A stretch of DNA of 56,885 nucleotides from Sphingomonadales bacterium (GTDB taxonomy: Bacteria > Pseudomonadota > Alphaproteobacteria > Sphingomonadales > Sphingomonadaceae), in NCBI GenBank assembly GCA_027486415.1, contig JAIXPC010000009.1, positions 1-56,885 on the forward strand, read 5' to 3'. Both the position numbers and the translations under genes were made by a program. Positions 7,832 through 16,339 of the stretch are shown here, piece after piece. Below the pieces are notes generated by a model. It did no database searches. It saw nothing but the letters and a program-made list of their open reading frames with translations, and was not told where the DNA came from. How positions within the stretch are numbered: the stretch's first letter is position 1; every line of letters begins with the position of its first letter.

Positions 7832-8710
7832 ATGACACCACCTGATTTCGTTGTGGATAACGTGGATAACCTGCCCCTCACCACCCGTTTTGCGCCGTCA
7901 CCGACGGGGCTTCTGCACCGCGGCCATGCGCTGTCGGCGGTGCTGGCGTGGCAGCTGGCGCGGCAGACCGGCGGGCGCTTCATCGTCCGGATCGAGGATA
8001 TCGACACCACGCGCTGCCGGCCGGAATTCGAGGCCGCGATTCTGGAGGACCTGGCCTGGCTTGGCCTGGATTGGGATGGCCCGCTGTGGCGGCAGAGCGA
8101 ACGCGGCGCCCTCTATGCCACCGCGCTCGACCGGCTGGTGGGCATGGGTGTCGCCTATCCCTGTTTCTGCACTCGGGCAGATATTGCCGCGGCCGCCAGC
8201 GCGCCGCACGGGCCGGAGGGCGCGGTCTATCCCGGCACCTGCCGCCATCTTTCGGCCAGTCAGCGCGCCGAACGGCTGGCCAGCGAGCGCCCGGCGTGGC
8301 GATTGGACGTGGCGGCGGCGCTGGCCATCAGCGGGCCGCTGACCTGGCACGATCGCTGGGCCGGCCTGCAACAGGCGCAGCCGCTGGCCGGCGGCGATTT
8401 CGTGGTGGCGCGGCGCGATATCGGCACGGCCTATGCGCTGGCCGTGGTGGTCGACGATGCGGCGCAGGGCGTGACCGATGTGGTGCGCGGTGTGGATCTG
8501 TTCGAAGCCACTCACGGCCAGCGCCTGCTGCAGGCGCTGCTGGGCCTGCCGGAGCCTCGCTATCACCATCACGGCCTTGTGCTGGGCAGCGACGGCAAGC
8601 GCCTGGCCAAGCGCGACAAGGGCGAAACGCTGACCATGCTGCGCGCCGCCGGCACCGATCCCGCTCGGCTGCGTGCCGAATTGCTGGACTGGTGCCAGCA
8701 CCCGCACTGA
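7832..8710 (+). CDS. gluQ: Glutamyl-Q tRNA(Asp) synthetase
   Basis: A 292-residue truncated class I synthetase that attaches glutamate to queuosine-34 of tRNA(Asp). TTRFAPSPTGLLHRGHALSAV holds the HIGH-type motif and KRLAKRDKGETL the KMSKS-type motif. YPCFC...YPGTC supplies the Cys-x-Cys...Tyr-x3-Cys zinc site of the YadB/GluQRS family. It has the family's length, lacking the anticodon-binding domain of GltX. The ATG at 7832 is chosen (AGG 6 bases upstream); a TTG at 7817 is also in frame. The 5' coding region carries two DnaA-box-like 9-mers. Confidence 0.88.
   Translation: MTPPDFVVDNVDNLPLTTRFAPSPTGLLHRGHALSAVLAWQLARQTGGRFIVRIEDIDTTRCRPEFEAAILEDLAWLGLDWDGPLWRQSERGALYATALDRLVGMGVAYPCFCTRADIAAAASAPHGPEGAVYPGTCRHLSASQRAERLASERPAWRLDVAAALAISGPLTWHDRWAGLQQAQPLAGGDFVVARRDIGTAYALAVVVDDAAQGVTDVVRGVDLFEATHGQRLLQALLGLPEPRYHHHGLVLGSDGKRLAKRDKGETLTMLRAAGTDPARLRAELLDWCQHPH
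7852..7869 (-). promoter_or_regulatory. Two abutting DnaA-box-like 9-mers inside the gluQ 5' end
   Basis: On the complementary strand 7852-7860 reads TTATCCACA, the consensus DnaA box, and 7861-7869 reads TTATCCACG (one mismatch), in the same direction with no spacing. They encode VDNVDN of the unconserved N-terminal extension of GluQ. Could be chance. Confidence 0.35.
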
Positions 8711-8811
8711 TCCTTGCCGCCTGACGATTGTTGCAGGGTCGGCCTCGCGGGGGGAGGGCCAACCGCCGCACCCCCCCTGTGCAAGCGGGCAAAGGGTGAT
8801 AGGGCAGGGAC

Positions 8812-9012
8812 ATGCAGACCCTGCTTGTCATCTTCATGGTTGCCGCTGCGATCGCCACGCTGGCCGTGCTGGCGCGCGGCATCATCATCATGGCGCGCGG
8901 CCAGGACGTGACCGGCGAGCAGTCCAACCGGATGATGAGCATGCGTGTCGGCCTGCAGGCGCTGGCCATCGTGTTCATCGTCATCCTGTTCCTGATCAAC
9001 CGTCCGGGCTGA
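8812..9012 (+). CDS. Twin-transmembrane HIG1-domain protein
   Basis: A 66-residue membrane protein with two hydrophobic helices (about residues 3-27 and 47-63) joined by a short polar loop. The loop and second helix (RGQDVTGEQSNRMMSMRVGLQALAIVFIV) match the HIG1 domain, in which a Asn-[KR]-[LM]-Met-x-x-Arg-Val-xx-Gln pattern is conserved. Eukaryotic relatives assist respiratory supercomplexes; the bacterial role is open. It lies 13 bases before the adenosyltransferase gene, so the two are probably co-transcribed. AGGGCAGGG precedes the ATG. Confidence 0.75.
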   Translation: MQTLLVIFMVAAAIATLAVLARGIIIMARGQDVTGEQSNRMMSMRVGLQALAIVFIVILFLINRPG

Positions 9013-9025
9013 TCCCGCCTCGTCT

Positions 9026-9574
9026 GTGGTCAGGCTCAACCGCATCTACACCCGCACTGGCGACGATGGCTCCACGGGGCTTGTCGATGGCAGCCGTGTG
9101 TCGAAGGCCAGCCACCGCCCGGTGGTGATGGGCAGCGTGGATGAAGCCAACGCCGCCATCGGCCTTGCCCGCCTGACCACCGCACCCGCAACCGATGCCA
9201 TCCTGTCGCGGATCCAGAACGACCTGTTCGACCTGGGCGCCGATGTGGCGACTCCCGACGGCATCGATGGCGCCTTGCGGATCGTGCCGGCACAGGTGGC
9301 ATGGCTGGAAGGCCAGATCGACGCCGCCACCGCCATGCTGGCGCCGCTCACCAGCTTCATCCTGCCGGCGGGCAGCCCGGCTGCCACCCACCTCCACCTG
9401 GCCCGCACCATCGTCCGCCGTGCCGAGCGTGATGCCGTGGCGGCCGGCGACGAGGTGTCGGCCACGGCGCGCCACTATCTCAATCGGCTTTCCGATCTGC
9501 TGTTCGTGCTGGCGCGGGTGGAAAATGCCGGCGCTGGCGGCGACGTGCTGTGGGTGCCCGGCGCCAACCGCTGA
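9026..9574 (+). CDS. Cob(I)yrinic acid a,c-diamide adenosyltransferase, PduO type
   Basis: A 182-residue cytosolic enzyme that transfers the adenosyl group of ATP to cob(I)alamin, making adenosylcobalamin. The N-terminus IYTRTGDDGSTGLVDGSRVSK is the ATP-binding signature of the PduO/MMAB family; VMGSVDEANAAIGLAR and HLARTIVRRAERD are its other conserved segments. Length agrees with the family. GTG start at 9026. It follows the HIG1 gene closely. No cobalamin riboswitch is recognisable upstream. Confidence 0.88.
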   Translation: MVRLNRIYTRTGDDGSTGLVDGSRVSKASHRPVVMGSVDEANAAIGLARLTTAPATDAILSRIQNDLFDLGADVATPDGIDGALRIVPAQVAWLEGQIDAATAMLAPLTSFILPAGSPAATHLHLARTIVRRAERDAVAAGDEVSATARHYLNRLSDLLFVLARVENAGAGGDVLWVPGANR

Positions 9575-9590
9575 GCCTTCCCGCCGCCGG

Positions 9591-9606
9591 TTGACGTTAA
9601 CGTAAA
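9591..9606 (+). promoter_or_regulatory. 16-bp palindrome upstream of etfBA, LiuR-like operator
   Basis: TTGACGTTAACGTAAA: arms TTGACGT and ACGTAAA are inverted with one mismatch around a TA centre, containing the perfect ACGTTAACGT. It lies 70 bases before the etfB start. The pattern fits my memory of the LiuR (MerR family) consensus that controls branched-chain amino acid and acyl-CoA oxidation genes, including etfBA, in proteobacteria. TTGACG could also serve as a -35 box. Confidence 0.5.
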
Positions 9607-9675
9607 CTTGGGCCTTGACCCTGCCGCCGCCATCGGCAATTGCTGCGTGGCACAAACAATTTGGGAAGGCCGGCC

Positions 9676-10425
9676 ATGAAGGTGCTCGTCCCCGTCAAGC
9701 GGGTGGTGGATTACAACGTCAAGGTGCGGGTGAAGTCGGATCAGACCGGCGTCGAACTCGCCAACATCAAGATGAGCATGAACCCCTTCGACGAAATCGC
9801 CGTCGAAGAGGCGATTCGCCTCAAGGAAAAGGGCGTCGCCACGGAAGTCGTGGTCGTCTCCATCGGCGTGCAGCAGTGCACCGAGACCCTGCGCACCGCG
9901 CTCGCCATGGGTGCCGATCGCGGCATCCTGGTGCAGACCGACGTGACCACCGAATCGCTGGCCGTCGCCAAGGTGCTGGCCAGGATCGCCGAGGAAGAAC
10001 AGCCTGGCCTGATCATCCTGGGCAAGCAGGCCATCGATGACGACGCCAACCAGACCGGCCAGATGCTCGCCGGCCTGCTCGGCTGGGCGCAGGGCACGTT
10101 CGCCTCCAAGGTCGATCCGCAGGGCGACACCGTGGCCGTGACCCGCGAAATCGACGGCGGCCTGGAAACCGTGGCGCTGAAGCTGCCGGCGATCGTGACG
10201 ACCGATCTTCGCCTGAACGAGCCGCGCTATGCCTCGCTGCCCAACATCATGAAGGCAAAGTCGAAGCCGATCGCCAACAAGACGCCGGCCGATTACGGCG
10301 TCGACATGACCCCGCGCCTCACCACCGTGAAGGTGACCGAGCCGGCCAAGCGCCAGGCCGGCATCAAGGTCAAGTCGGTCGATGAACTGGTCGCGAAGCT
10401 GAAGGAAATGGGAGCCGTCGCATGA
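9676..10425 (+). CDS. etfB: Electron transfer flavoprotein beta subunit
   Basis: A 249-residue cytosolic protein that with EtfA carries electrons from acyl-CoA and related dehydrogenases to ETF-ubiquinone oxidoreductase. [20 protein letters not shown] is the canonical N-terminus; [19 protein letters not shown] and [22 protein letters not shown] are the family's nucleotide-binding and signature segments. Start ATG 9676 has GGAAGG about 7 bases upstream. The stop overlaps the etfA start (ATGA), so the subunits are translationally coupled. A LiuR-like palindrome precedes the operon. Confidence 0.95.
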   Translation: MKVLVPVKRVVDYNVKVRVKSDQTGVELANIKMSMNPFDEIAVEEAIRLKEKGVATEVVVVSIGVQQCTETLRTALAMGADRGILVQTDVTTESLAVAKVLARIAEEEQPGLIILGKQAIDDDANQTGQMLAGLLGWAQGTFASKVDPQGDTVAVTREIDGGLETVALKLPAIVTTDLRLNEPRYASLPNIMKAKSKPIANKTPADYGVDMTPRLTTVKVTEPAKRQAGIKVKSVDELVAKLKEMGAVA

Positions 10426-11354
10426 GCACGCTGGTTTTGGCCGAACACGACAACGCCGAGCTGAAGGACGCCACGCTGGCCGCCGTCACGGCTGCCGGCC
10501 AGCTGGGCGGCGATGTGCACGTGCTGGTTGCCGGTGCCGGTTGCGGCGCGGTTGCCGAAGCCGCCGCCAAGGTGGCGGGCGTGGCCAAGGTGCTGGTCGC
10601 CGACGATGCCGCCTATGGCGCGGCGCTGCCGGAAAATGTCGCGCCGCTCGTGGCCGGCCTGATGGGCGGCTATGACGCGTTCGTGGCGCCGGCCACCAGC
10701 CGCGGCAAGAACATCGCCCCGCGCGTGGCGGCGGCGCTGGACGTGGCGCAGATTTCGGAAATCCTGTCGGTGGAAGGGCCTGACACCTTCACCCGCCCGA
10801 TCTACGCCGGCAACGCGATTGCCACCGTGAAGTCGAGCGATACCAAGAAGGTGATCACCGTGCGCGGCACCGCCTTTGCCAAAGCCGCCACCAGCGGTGG
10901 CAGCGCCGCGGTCGAAGCCGTCGCCGCTGCCGGCGCCAGCGACAAGGCGTCGTTCGTCGGTGCGGAACTGACCAAGTCGGCCCGCCCGGAACTCACCGCC
11001 GCCAAGATCATCGTGTCGGGTGGCCGTGCGCTGGGCAGCAGCGAAAAGTTCCACGAGTATATCGATCCGCTGGCCGACAAGCTGGGGGCCGCCGTTGGCG
11101 CCAGCCGCGCCGCCGTCGACGCCGGCTATGCGCCGAACGACTATCAGGTCGGCCAGACCGGCAAGATCGTCGCTCCGGAACTCTATGTCGCCGTTGGCAT
11201 CTCGGGCGCGATCCAGCACCTGGCCGGCATGAAAGATTCCAAGATCATCGTCGCCATCAACAAGGACGAGGAAGCCCCGATCTTCCAGGTCGCCGATGTC
11301 GGCCTGGTGGGTGACCTGTTCACCGTGGTGCCGGAACTCGCCGGCAAGCTGTAA
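10422..11354 (+). CDS. etfA: Electron transfer flavoprotein alpha subunit
   Basis: A 310-residue partner of EtfB that holds the FAD. The C-terminal FAD domain is clear: VSGGRALGS, then [39 protein letters not shown] and [16 protein letters not shown], the PS00696 region. The N-terminal ETF domain begins [20 protein letters not shown]. Length is typical. The start overlaps the etfB stop by four bases. A strong terminator follows at 11378. Confidence 0.95.
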   Translation: MSTLVLAEHDNAELKDATLAAVTAAGQLGGDVHVLVAGAGCGAVAEAAAKVAGVAKVLVADDAAYGAALPENVAPLVAGLMGGYDAFVAPATSRGKNIAPRVAAALDVAQISEILSVEGPDTFTRPIYAGNAIATVKSSDTKKVITVRGTAFAKAATSGGSAAVEAVAAAGASDKASFVGAELTKSARPELTAAKIIVSGGRALGSSEKFHEYIDPLADKLGAAVGASRAAVDAGYAPNDYQVGQTGKIVAPELYVAVGISGAIQHLAGMKDSKIIVAINKDEEAPIFQVADVGLVGDLFTVVPELAGKL

Positions 11355-11377
11355 TCAGCGATTGCCGCAGACATTCA

Positions 11378-11412
11378 GGGCCGCCGCTCCGGTTGGGAGC
11401 GGCGGCCCTTTT
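11378..11412 (+). terminator. Intrinsic terminator of etfBA
   Basis: A 13-bp perfect stem, GGGCCGCCGCTCC (11378-11390) with GGAGCGGCGGCCC (11396-11408), a 5-base loop and TTTT. It lies 24 bases after the etfA stop. It may also end the convergent yceI transcript. Confidence 0.9.
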
Positions 11413-11436
11413 GCTGTCAGGGCTCGGGCCGGCGCG

Positions 11437-12054
11437 TCACTTCACGAACGCAGCCGCAATCTCCAGCTTCACCTCGTCGCCGACGATCGGCACGCCAAAG
11501 CCAAGGCCGAAGTCGCTGCGGCGGATGGTGCCGGTGGCGCGGAAGCCCACGTTCTCCTTGCCGCCCATCTGGGGCGGGGTCTTGCCGGCGCCATAGAAGG
11601 TCACATCCAGCGTGACCGGGCGGGTGACACCGTTGAAGGTGAAATCGCCGGTCAGCTTCGCGGTCTGGCCGCTGGTCACCAGCCGGGTGGAAACGAAATG
11701 GGCGTCGGCCGGAGCGGGGCCGAAGAAGTCGGGCTTGCCGCCGTCCTTGCCGGGGCGCAGCAGATGCTGGGTGAGGCCGCTGCTGGCGGTGGTCACCTTG
11801 GCGACGGGGATGGTCACGTCCACCTTGGCCGCGTTGGGGTTGTTCGGGTCCAGCGTCAGCGTGCCGGTCACGCTGCCGAAGATCCCGGTGTAGGGGCTGA
11901 AGCCCAGGTGATCGAGCGTCCAGGTGACCAGCGTATGCTCAGGGTCGGCAGTGTAGGTGCCGCCGCTGATCGCGGCCGGGTTGCGGCTGCCGGGCACCTG
12001 GGCGGCGGCGGTGGTGGCCAGCAGGGCGAGGGCAGCAAAATTCATCAGGCGCAT
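11437..12054 (-). CDS. YceI-family periplasmic protein
   Basis: A 205-residue exported protein: signal peptide MRLMNFAALALLATTAAAQ, then the YceI lipocalin-like fold that in relatives binds polyprenyl lipids. The family pattern is seen as YTADPEHTLVTWTLDHLGFS at the mature start, LTGDFTFNGVTRPVTLDVTF in the middle and FRATGTIRRSDFGLGFGVPIVGDEVKLEIAAAF near the end. Start ATG 12054 has AGGAG 8 bases upstream. It is downstream of murU on the same strand (26-base gap) and could be read through from that operon. Confidence 0.88.
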   Translation of the reverse strand: MRLMNFAALALLATTAAAQVPGSRNPAAISGGTYTADPEHTLVTWTLDHLGFSPYTGIFGSVTGTLTLDPNNPNAAKVDVTIPVAKVTTASSGLTQHLLRPGKDGGKPDFFGPAPADAHFVSTRLVTSGQTAKLTGDFTFNGVTRPVTLDVTFYGAGKTPPQMGGKENVGFRATGTIRRSDFGLGFGVPIVGDEVKLEIAAAFVK

Positions 12055-12080
12055 GGGGGACACTCCTGTTTGCGGGTTGG

Positions 12081-12842
12081 TCAGATTTCGCCGAGCAGCG
12101 CTTCGGTTTCGCCGATGCTGGCCGGTGTGCCGACATGGAACCACAGACCGGGATGACTGATCCCGGCCATGCGGCCCTTGGCCAGCGCCTTGTTCCAGGC
12201 GCGCCACATGGTGAAGGGTTCGACGGGTTCGCCATCGAACAGGTGGCGGGCGATGATCTGGACGCCGGAATAGACGAACGGCGCCATCTTCAGGCCGCGC
12301 CGGGGCGTCAGCGTGCCGAGACCATCCATGTGGAAATCGCCGCGGCCTTCATAACCATGAGCGCGGGCCAGCGGGACAAGGAGGAGGAGCGCATCCATCG
12401 TCGCCGGGTTCCAGCGCTGGGCCAGCAGGCGCAGCGTGTCGACCGGGCCATCGATCCACATATTGTCGGCATTGATGGTGTAGAAGGCGTCGCCCCGGAT
12501 CAGCGGCAGGGCGTTCACGATGCCGCCGCCGGTTTCCAGCAGCAGGGCGCGTTCGTCGCTGACCTCGATTGCGGCCGGCGATTTGCGGGCCTTCACCGCC
12601 GCTTCGATCTGATCGGCGAAATAATGCGCGTTCACCACGGCGTGCCCGATGCCGGCAGCGGCAACACCATCAAGGGCGCGATCGAGCAGGCTCTTGCCGG
12701 CAACATCGATCAGCGGCTTGGGGCGGGTGGCGGTGAGCGGGCGCATGCGCTTGCCCAGCCCTGCCGCCATCACCATCGCGGTTTCGGGCAGGGTGCAATC
12801 GATGTGCGGTTTCAGGAACAGGGGCGGGCGGATGTTGCTCAT
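12081..12842 (-). CDS. murU: N-acetylmuramate alpha-1-phosphate uridylyltransferase
   Basis: A 253-residue sugar-1-phosphate nucleotidyltransferase. The Rossmann pyrophosphorylase signature is VMAAGLGKRMRPLTATRPKPL (about 23-43), with GKSLLDRALDGVAAAG and LETGGGIVNALPLIRGDAFYTINADNMW following. Together with AmgK it converts MurNAc, recovered from cell-wall turnover, directly to UDP-MurNAc, bypassing de novo synthesis and fosfomycin inhibition. Start ATG 12842 overlaps the amgK stop (ATGA). The functional call depends on its pairing with amgK; on its own it could be any NTP-transferase of this family. Confidence 0.88.
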   Translation of the reverse strand: MSNIRPPLFLKPHIDCTLPETAMVMAAGLGKRMRPLTATRPKPLIDVAGKSLLDRALDGVAAAGIGHAVVNAHYFADQIEAAVKARKSPAAIEVSDERALLLETGGGIVNALPLIRGDAFYTINADNMWIDGPVDTLRLLAQRWNPATMDALLLLVPLARAHGYEGRGDFHMDGLGTLTPRRGLKMAPFVYSGVQIIARHLFDGEPVEPFTMWRAWNKALAKGRMAGISHPGLWFHVGTPASIGETEALLGEI

Positions 12843-13813
12843 GCCGGCACCTGCACCCCCACGCGCGCGGCGGGCGGCACGTTGGCATCGAACCACGCCT
12901 TCACCGGGGCGAGGGCCGGGTGTTCGAGGTTGGCCGACACCAGTTCCCACAGGCGCGGGTGGAAGCGCGGATAGGCCGGCTTGCCGTCGCGGACATAGAG
13001 GCGGGTGAAGACGCCGAGGATCTTGATGTTCCGCTGGGCGGCGAGGATGGCGTAGGCGGTGCGGAAGGCGGCCTCGTCGATGCCGGGCCTTGCGGCGATG
13101 TAACGGGCGATCATCGCCGCTTCCAGTTCCGGCGAAACCACGCGGCGGATGTCCTGCAACAGACTGGCGAGGTCATAGGCCGGGTGGCCGGCCAGCGCGT
13201 CCTGATAGTCGAGCAGGCCAAGGCGCTTGAGGCCCGGGCGATCCAGCAGCATCAGATTGTCGGCGTGATAGTCGCGCAGCACCAGCACCGGCGGATGGGT
13301 AAACAGGGCGGGCCACAGCGGCGCCCACGCCTCGTTGTAGCCGGCGGCTTCGGCCACGCCGACGGCGGGCAGATACCAGTCGGGGAACAGCCGCGCCTCA
13401 CGCAGATATTCGGCCTCGCTGTAGGGCGGTACGTCTCCCGGCGCATGATTGTGCAGTTCGGCCAGGATATCGACGGCCGCGCCATAGATCGCGGCTTCCG
13501 CGCTGGCATCGGCGGCGAGCACCGGACCCACGCGCCCATCGCCATAATCTTCGAGCAGGATCAGGCCCTTTTGCAGATCGGTGGCCAGCGGCTGCGGCGC
13601 GGAAAAACCCAATTCGTCCAGATGCTTGCCGATGGCGAGAAAGGGCCGGCTGTCTTCCTTGTCGGGCGGCGCATCCATCAGCACGGCGGTGCGGCCCTGC
13701 AATTCCACCCGGAAATAGCGGCGGAAACTGGCGTCGCCAGCGAGCGGGCGCACGGCGGCGCCGCCCCAGCCATGGGCATTGAGGAAGGCGCCGGTGCCGG
13801 GCGGCGGGATCAT
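12839..13813 (-). CDS. amgK: N-acetylmuramate/N-acetylglucosamine kinase
   Basis: A 324-residue APH-fold kinase that phosphorylates the anomeric hydroxyl of MurNAc. Residues ASFRRYFRVEL and AVLMDAPPDKEDSRPFLAI form the N-lobe; the catalytic loop is VLRDYHADNLMLL and the metal-binding segment LGLLDYQDALAGHPAYDLASLLQD, both characteristic of AmgK rather than antibiotic kinases. Start ATG 13813 overlaps the tsaE stop (ATGA) and the stop overlaps the murU start, giving a tightly coupled tsaE-amgK-murU string. Confidence 0.9.
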   Translation of the reverse strand: MIPPPGTGAFLNAHGWGGAAVRPLAGDASFRRYFRVELQGRTAVLMDAPPDKEDSRPFLAIGKHLDELGFSAPQPLATDLQKGLILLEDYGDGRVGPVLAADASAEAAIYGAAVDILAELHNHAPGDVPPYSEAEYLREARLFPDWYLPAVGVAEAAGYNEAWAPLWPALFTHPPVLVLRDYHADNLMLLDRPGLKRLGLLDYQDALAGHPAYDLASLLQDIRRVVSPELEAAMIARYIAARPGIDEAAFRTAYAILAAQRNIKILGVFTRLYVRDGKPAYPRFHPRLWELVSANLEHPALAPVKAWFDANVPPAARVGVQVPA

Positions 13814-14253
13814 TTCGGCAAGTTTGCTGGCCACCTGTGTTCCCAAGCCGCAGGCGCGCGCCAAGTCAAGGTGCGCGGGGCATCGCCGCTGCCTTCCAGA
13901 CGCAGCACCAGCGCGTCTTTCGGCAGCCGGCCCGCCAGCCGCTGCGGCCATTCGATCAGCAGCGCCGCATCGGTTTCGAACAGGCCAAGCGCGTCGGCTT
14001 CGGCCGGATCATCGAGGCGATAGAGATCGACGTGCCACACCGGCACCGGCAGATCGTCATAGGGCTGCACCAGCGTGAAGGTGGGCGACGGCACATCGCC
14101 CTGCCAGCCCAGCGCCCGCAGCAGCCCGCGCGCCAGTGTCGATTTGCCGGCACCCAGATCGCCTTCCAGCGCGATGATATCGCCGGGGCGGAGCACGGCG
14201 GCAAGGCTGGCTGCCACGCGCGCGGTATCGGTTTCGCTGGTGAGGTGGATCAT
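13810..14253 (-). CDS. tsaE: tRNA N6-threonylcarbamoyladenosine biosynthesis ATPase TsaE
   Basis: A 147-residue P-loop ATPase (YjeE) needed with TsaB/C/D to make t6A37 in ANN-decoding tRNAs. Walker A is EGDLGAGKSTLARGLL; SPTFTLVQPY and VWHVDLYRLDDPAEADALGL and LLIEWPQRL are the family's other signatures. The start codon overlaps the stop of the upstream TonB-dependent receptor (ATGA at 14250-14253 on the minus strand), and its own stop overlaps amgK. An essential tRNA-modification gene is therefore placed inside a receptor/recycling transcript. Confidence 0.93.
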   Translation of the reverse strand: MIHLTSETDTARVAASLAAVLRPGDIIALEGDLGAGKSTLARGLLRALGWQGDVPSPTFTLVQPYDDLPVPVWHVDLYRLDDPAEADALGLFETDAALLIEWPQRLAGRLPKDALVLRLEGSGDAPRTLTWRAPAAWEHRWPANLPK

Positions 14254-16271
14254 CAGAAATCGACCGTCAGATAGGCCTGGGTCAGCCGGCCGGGGATCGG
14301 GCCATAGGCCCCCGCGCCGCGCAGGTCATAACCTTCCATGTCGAACAGGTTGGCGACCTGGACGCGCAGCAAGGCGTTGCTGTCACCCAGCTTGAAGCGA
14401 TAGCGACCGCCGAGATCCACGATGGTGCGCGCCGGGATGGCGACACTGTTGCTGACGGTGGCAATCTCGCTGCTGCGGTAGGAAATGCGCGTGTCGAAAG
14501 ACACGCCCGGCACGAACGGCGGTCGCCAATCGGCACTGAATTCCAGCCGCTGGCCGATGGCGCCGACCGGGCGATTGCCGATGCGCCCCGGGGCGGCACC
14601 GGGGGCGGACACCTTTGGCCACAGCCAGACACCGCCAGCCACGACGCTGAGGCTGCTGGTCAGCGGGCCAGCAATGGAGGCTTCGACGCCGCGATTGACC
14701 ACCTCGCCAAGCACGTCGAAGCGGTTATTGGCGTCGAGGTTGAAATAGGGCTTGGAAATGTCGAACACGCCGGCGACCAGCCTGATCTGATCGGTGAGCG
14801 ACAGGCGCAGGCCGGCATCATATTGGCGGGTGCGGATGGCCGGCAGCGCCTCGTTGCGGTTGGCGGCATTGCCCGGCGCGACGCCGCTTTCTTCCAGGCC
14901 ATTGACGGTGCCGGCATAGACCACCAGCCCATCGGTGACATTGGCCGACACCGTGATGTTGTAGAGCAGCAGGCGATCCTGCGTGACCTGCAGGCCACCG
15001 CCGGGCAGATCGATCTGCTTGTGATAGTCCGTCCATTGCAGGCCGGCGGCAATTTCGCCGACACCCAGCCAGCGGCCTTCATAGGCGATGCCGCCCGTCA
15101 CCTGCTTCACATCGTCGAACTGCTGCGTGCTGAACCGGAAGACCGGCCGGGGCACGCGCGACGGCGTGTCGATCTGCACCGGGCCCAGCTCGACGATATC
15201 GCTGCCGCCGAAACGGCGATCACCGCTGCGGCCGCGCACGGCGAGGTGAACGAGGTGTCGGCGCGGGCCATCGTCGATCTGGCGGGTCAGCCGCACTTCC
15301 CCACTGACGGCAGCGAAATCCAGCGGCGGATCGACGATCACACGCTGGCTGCCGGTGCGATCCGGCTGCAGGTTGCGGACGAGGTTGGTCATCTGGCCAT
15401 TGCGGTTGCGCGACGACCGGAAGAGGCCGGCGCGCAGCAGCCATTGCGGCGCGACCTGCCAATCGCCCAGCAGGCCGATATTGGCGTCAAAGCCGGTGCC
15501 GGCGACCCAATCCGGCCCGAACCGCTGGCGGCGGGGCATCAGTGGCGGCAGGAACTCGGACGCCGTCTGGAAGCTGAGGCGGTGATCGTCGAGCGACTGG
15601 CGCAGCAGGCTGACGAACGGGATCAGGGTGACCCCGGCCGCGGGTTGCCAGCGCGCGATCAGCGTGCCGCCGAAGCTGTTCTCGCGCGTCTTGTCGGGGC
15701 CGTTTTCCAGCCGCACCGAAGCACCGAGGCCGAGGCTGAGCCGACTGGACACCGGCAGCACCGCATCCACCTCGCCATTGACCGTGCCCCAGGCGTCGAC
15801 GGCAAAGAGTGCGCTGCCGGCTGCCGTGTCGCCGGGCCGGCGGAAGCCGAAATCGACAAGACCGGTGGGGGCGGGGAACGGGCTGCCCAGCGCCGACAGG
15901 CCGACGCGAATGGTGGTGGTGCGGCTGATGCGGGTGGAGGGCGGCACCACCGGATCGAAATAGAGGCCGTCGATCCGCACGTTGCCGGCGGCGATGGGCG
16001 AAAAGCCGCGCACGTTCATCTGGTTGTAGATGCCGATCACCTCGCGGCCCACGGTGCTGCCGAAGGCATCGCCGGCCTGTCGAACGGCGTTTTCAGTGGC
16101 GCGGCTGCCGGTGGCGGCGACATCCGGGGTGGCCGGCGGTGTCAGGTCAGGCTCGTCAGACGGCGGGGTGACGGGCGCTGCCGGCGTGCTGTCGTTGGGC
16201 GCCGGCTGGGCCGCAGTGGCGGCGGACGCCAGCAACAGGCCAGCGGCCAGGGTGAGCAGCGGAGCGGTCAT
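14253..16271 (-). CDS. TonB-dependent receptor, paralog 1 of 3
   Basis: A 672-residue outer-membrane receptor. After the signal peptide (MTAPLLTLAAGLLLASAATAAQ) comes a Pro-rich linker (about 25-55), then VAATGSRATENAVRQAGDAFG and the plug core VRGFSPIAAGNVRIDGLYFDP. The C-terminal barrel ends ...RLTQAYLTVDF with terminal Phe. It is shorter than most sphingomonad receptors. Start: ATG 16271 lacks a good Shine-Dalgarno; an in-frame TTG lies at 16307. The stop overlaps tsaE. It closely resembles the gene at 16340 in sequence and in the linker, and more distantly the one at 18434. Ligand unknown. Confidence 0.8.
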   Translation of the reverse strand: MTAPLLTLAAGLLLASAATAAQPAPNDSTPAAPVTPPSDEPDLTPPATPDVAATGSRATENAVRQAGDAFGSTVGREVIGIYNQMNVRGFSPIAAGNVRIDGLYFDPVVPPSTRISRTTTIRVGLSALGSPFPAPTGLVDFGFRRPGDTAAGSALFAVDAWGTVNGEVDAVLPVSSRLSLGLGASVRLENGPDKTRENSFGGTLIARWQPAAGVTLIPFVSLLRQSLDDHRLSFQTASEFLPPLMPRRQRFGPDWVAGTGFDANIGLLGDWQVAPQWLLRAGLFRSSRNRNGQMTNLVRNLQPDRTGSQRVIVDPPLDFAAVSGEVRLTRQIDDGPRRHLVHLAVRGRSGDRRFGGSDIVELGPVQIDTPSRVPRPVFRFSTQQFDDVKQVTGGIAYEGRWLGVGEIAAGLQWTDYHKQIDLPGGGLQVTQDRLLLYNITVSANVTDGLVVYAGTVNGLEESGVAPGNAANRNEALPAIRTRQYDAGLRLSLTDQIRLVAGVFDISKPYFNLDANNRFDVLGEVVNRGVEASIAGPLTSSLSVVAGGVWLWPKVSAPGAAPGRIGNRPVGAIGQRLEFSADWRPPFVPGVSFDTRISYRSSEIATVSNSVAIPARTIVDLGGRYRFKLGDSNALLRVQVANLFDMEGYDLRGAGAYGPIPGRLTQAYLTVDF

Positions 16272-16339
16272 GATCAGTGGGTTTGCCCGTTTGCCGGCCG
16301 ACTGCAAGCGCCTGCCGGCTTACAAAAGCGCAAGGCGTT

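Noticed and set aside
9575-9675. Cobalamin riboswitch near the adenosyltransferase
   Set aside because: No B12-box is seen upstream of 9026 or in this spacer.
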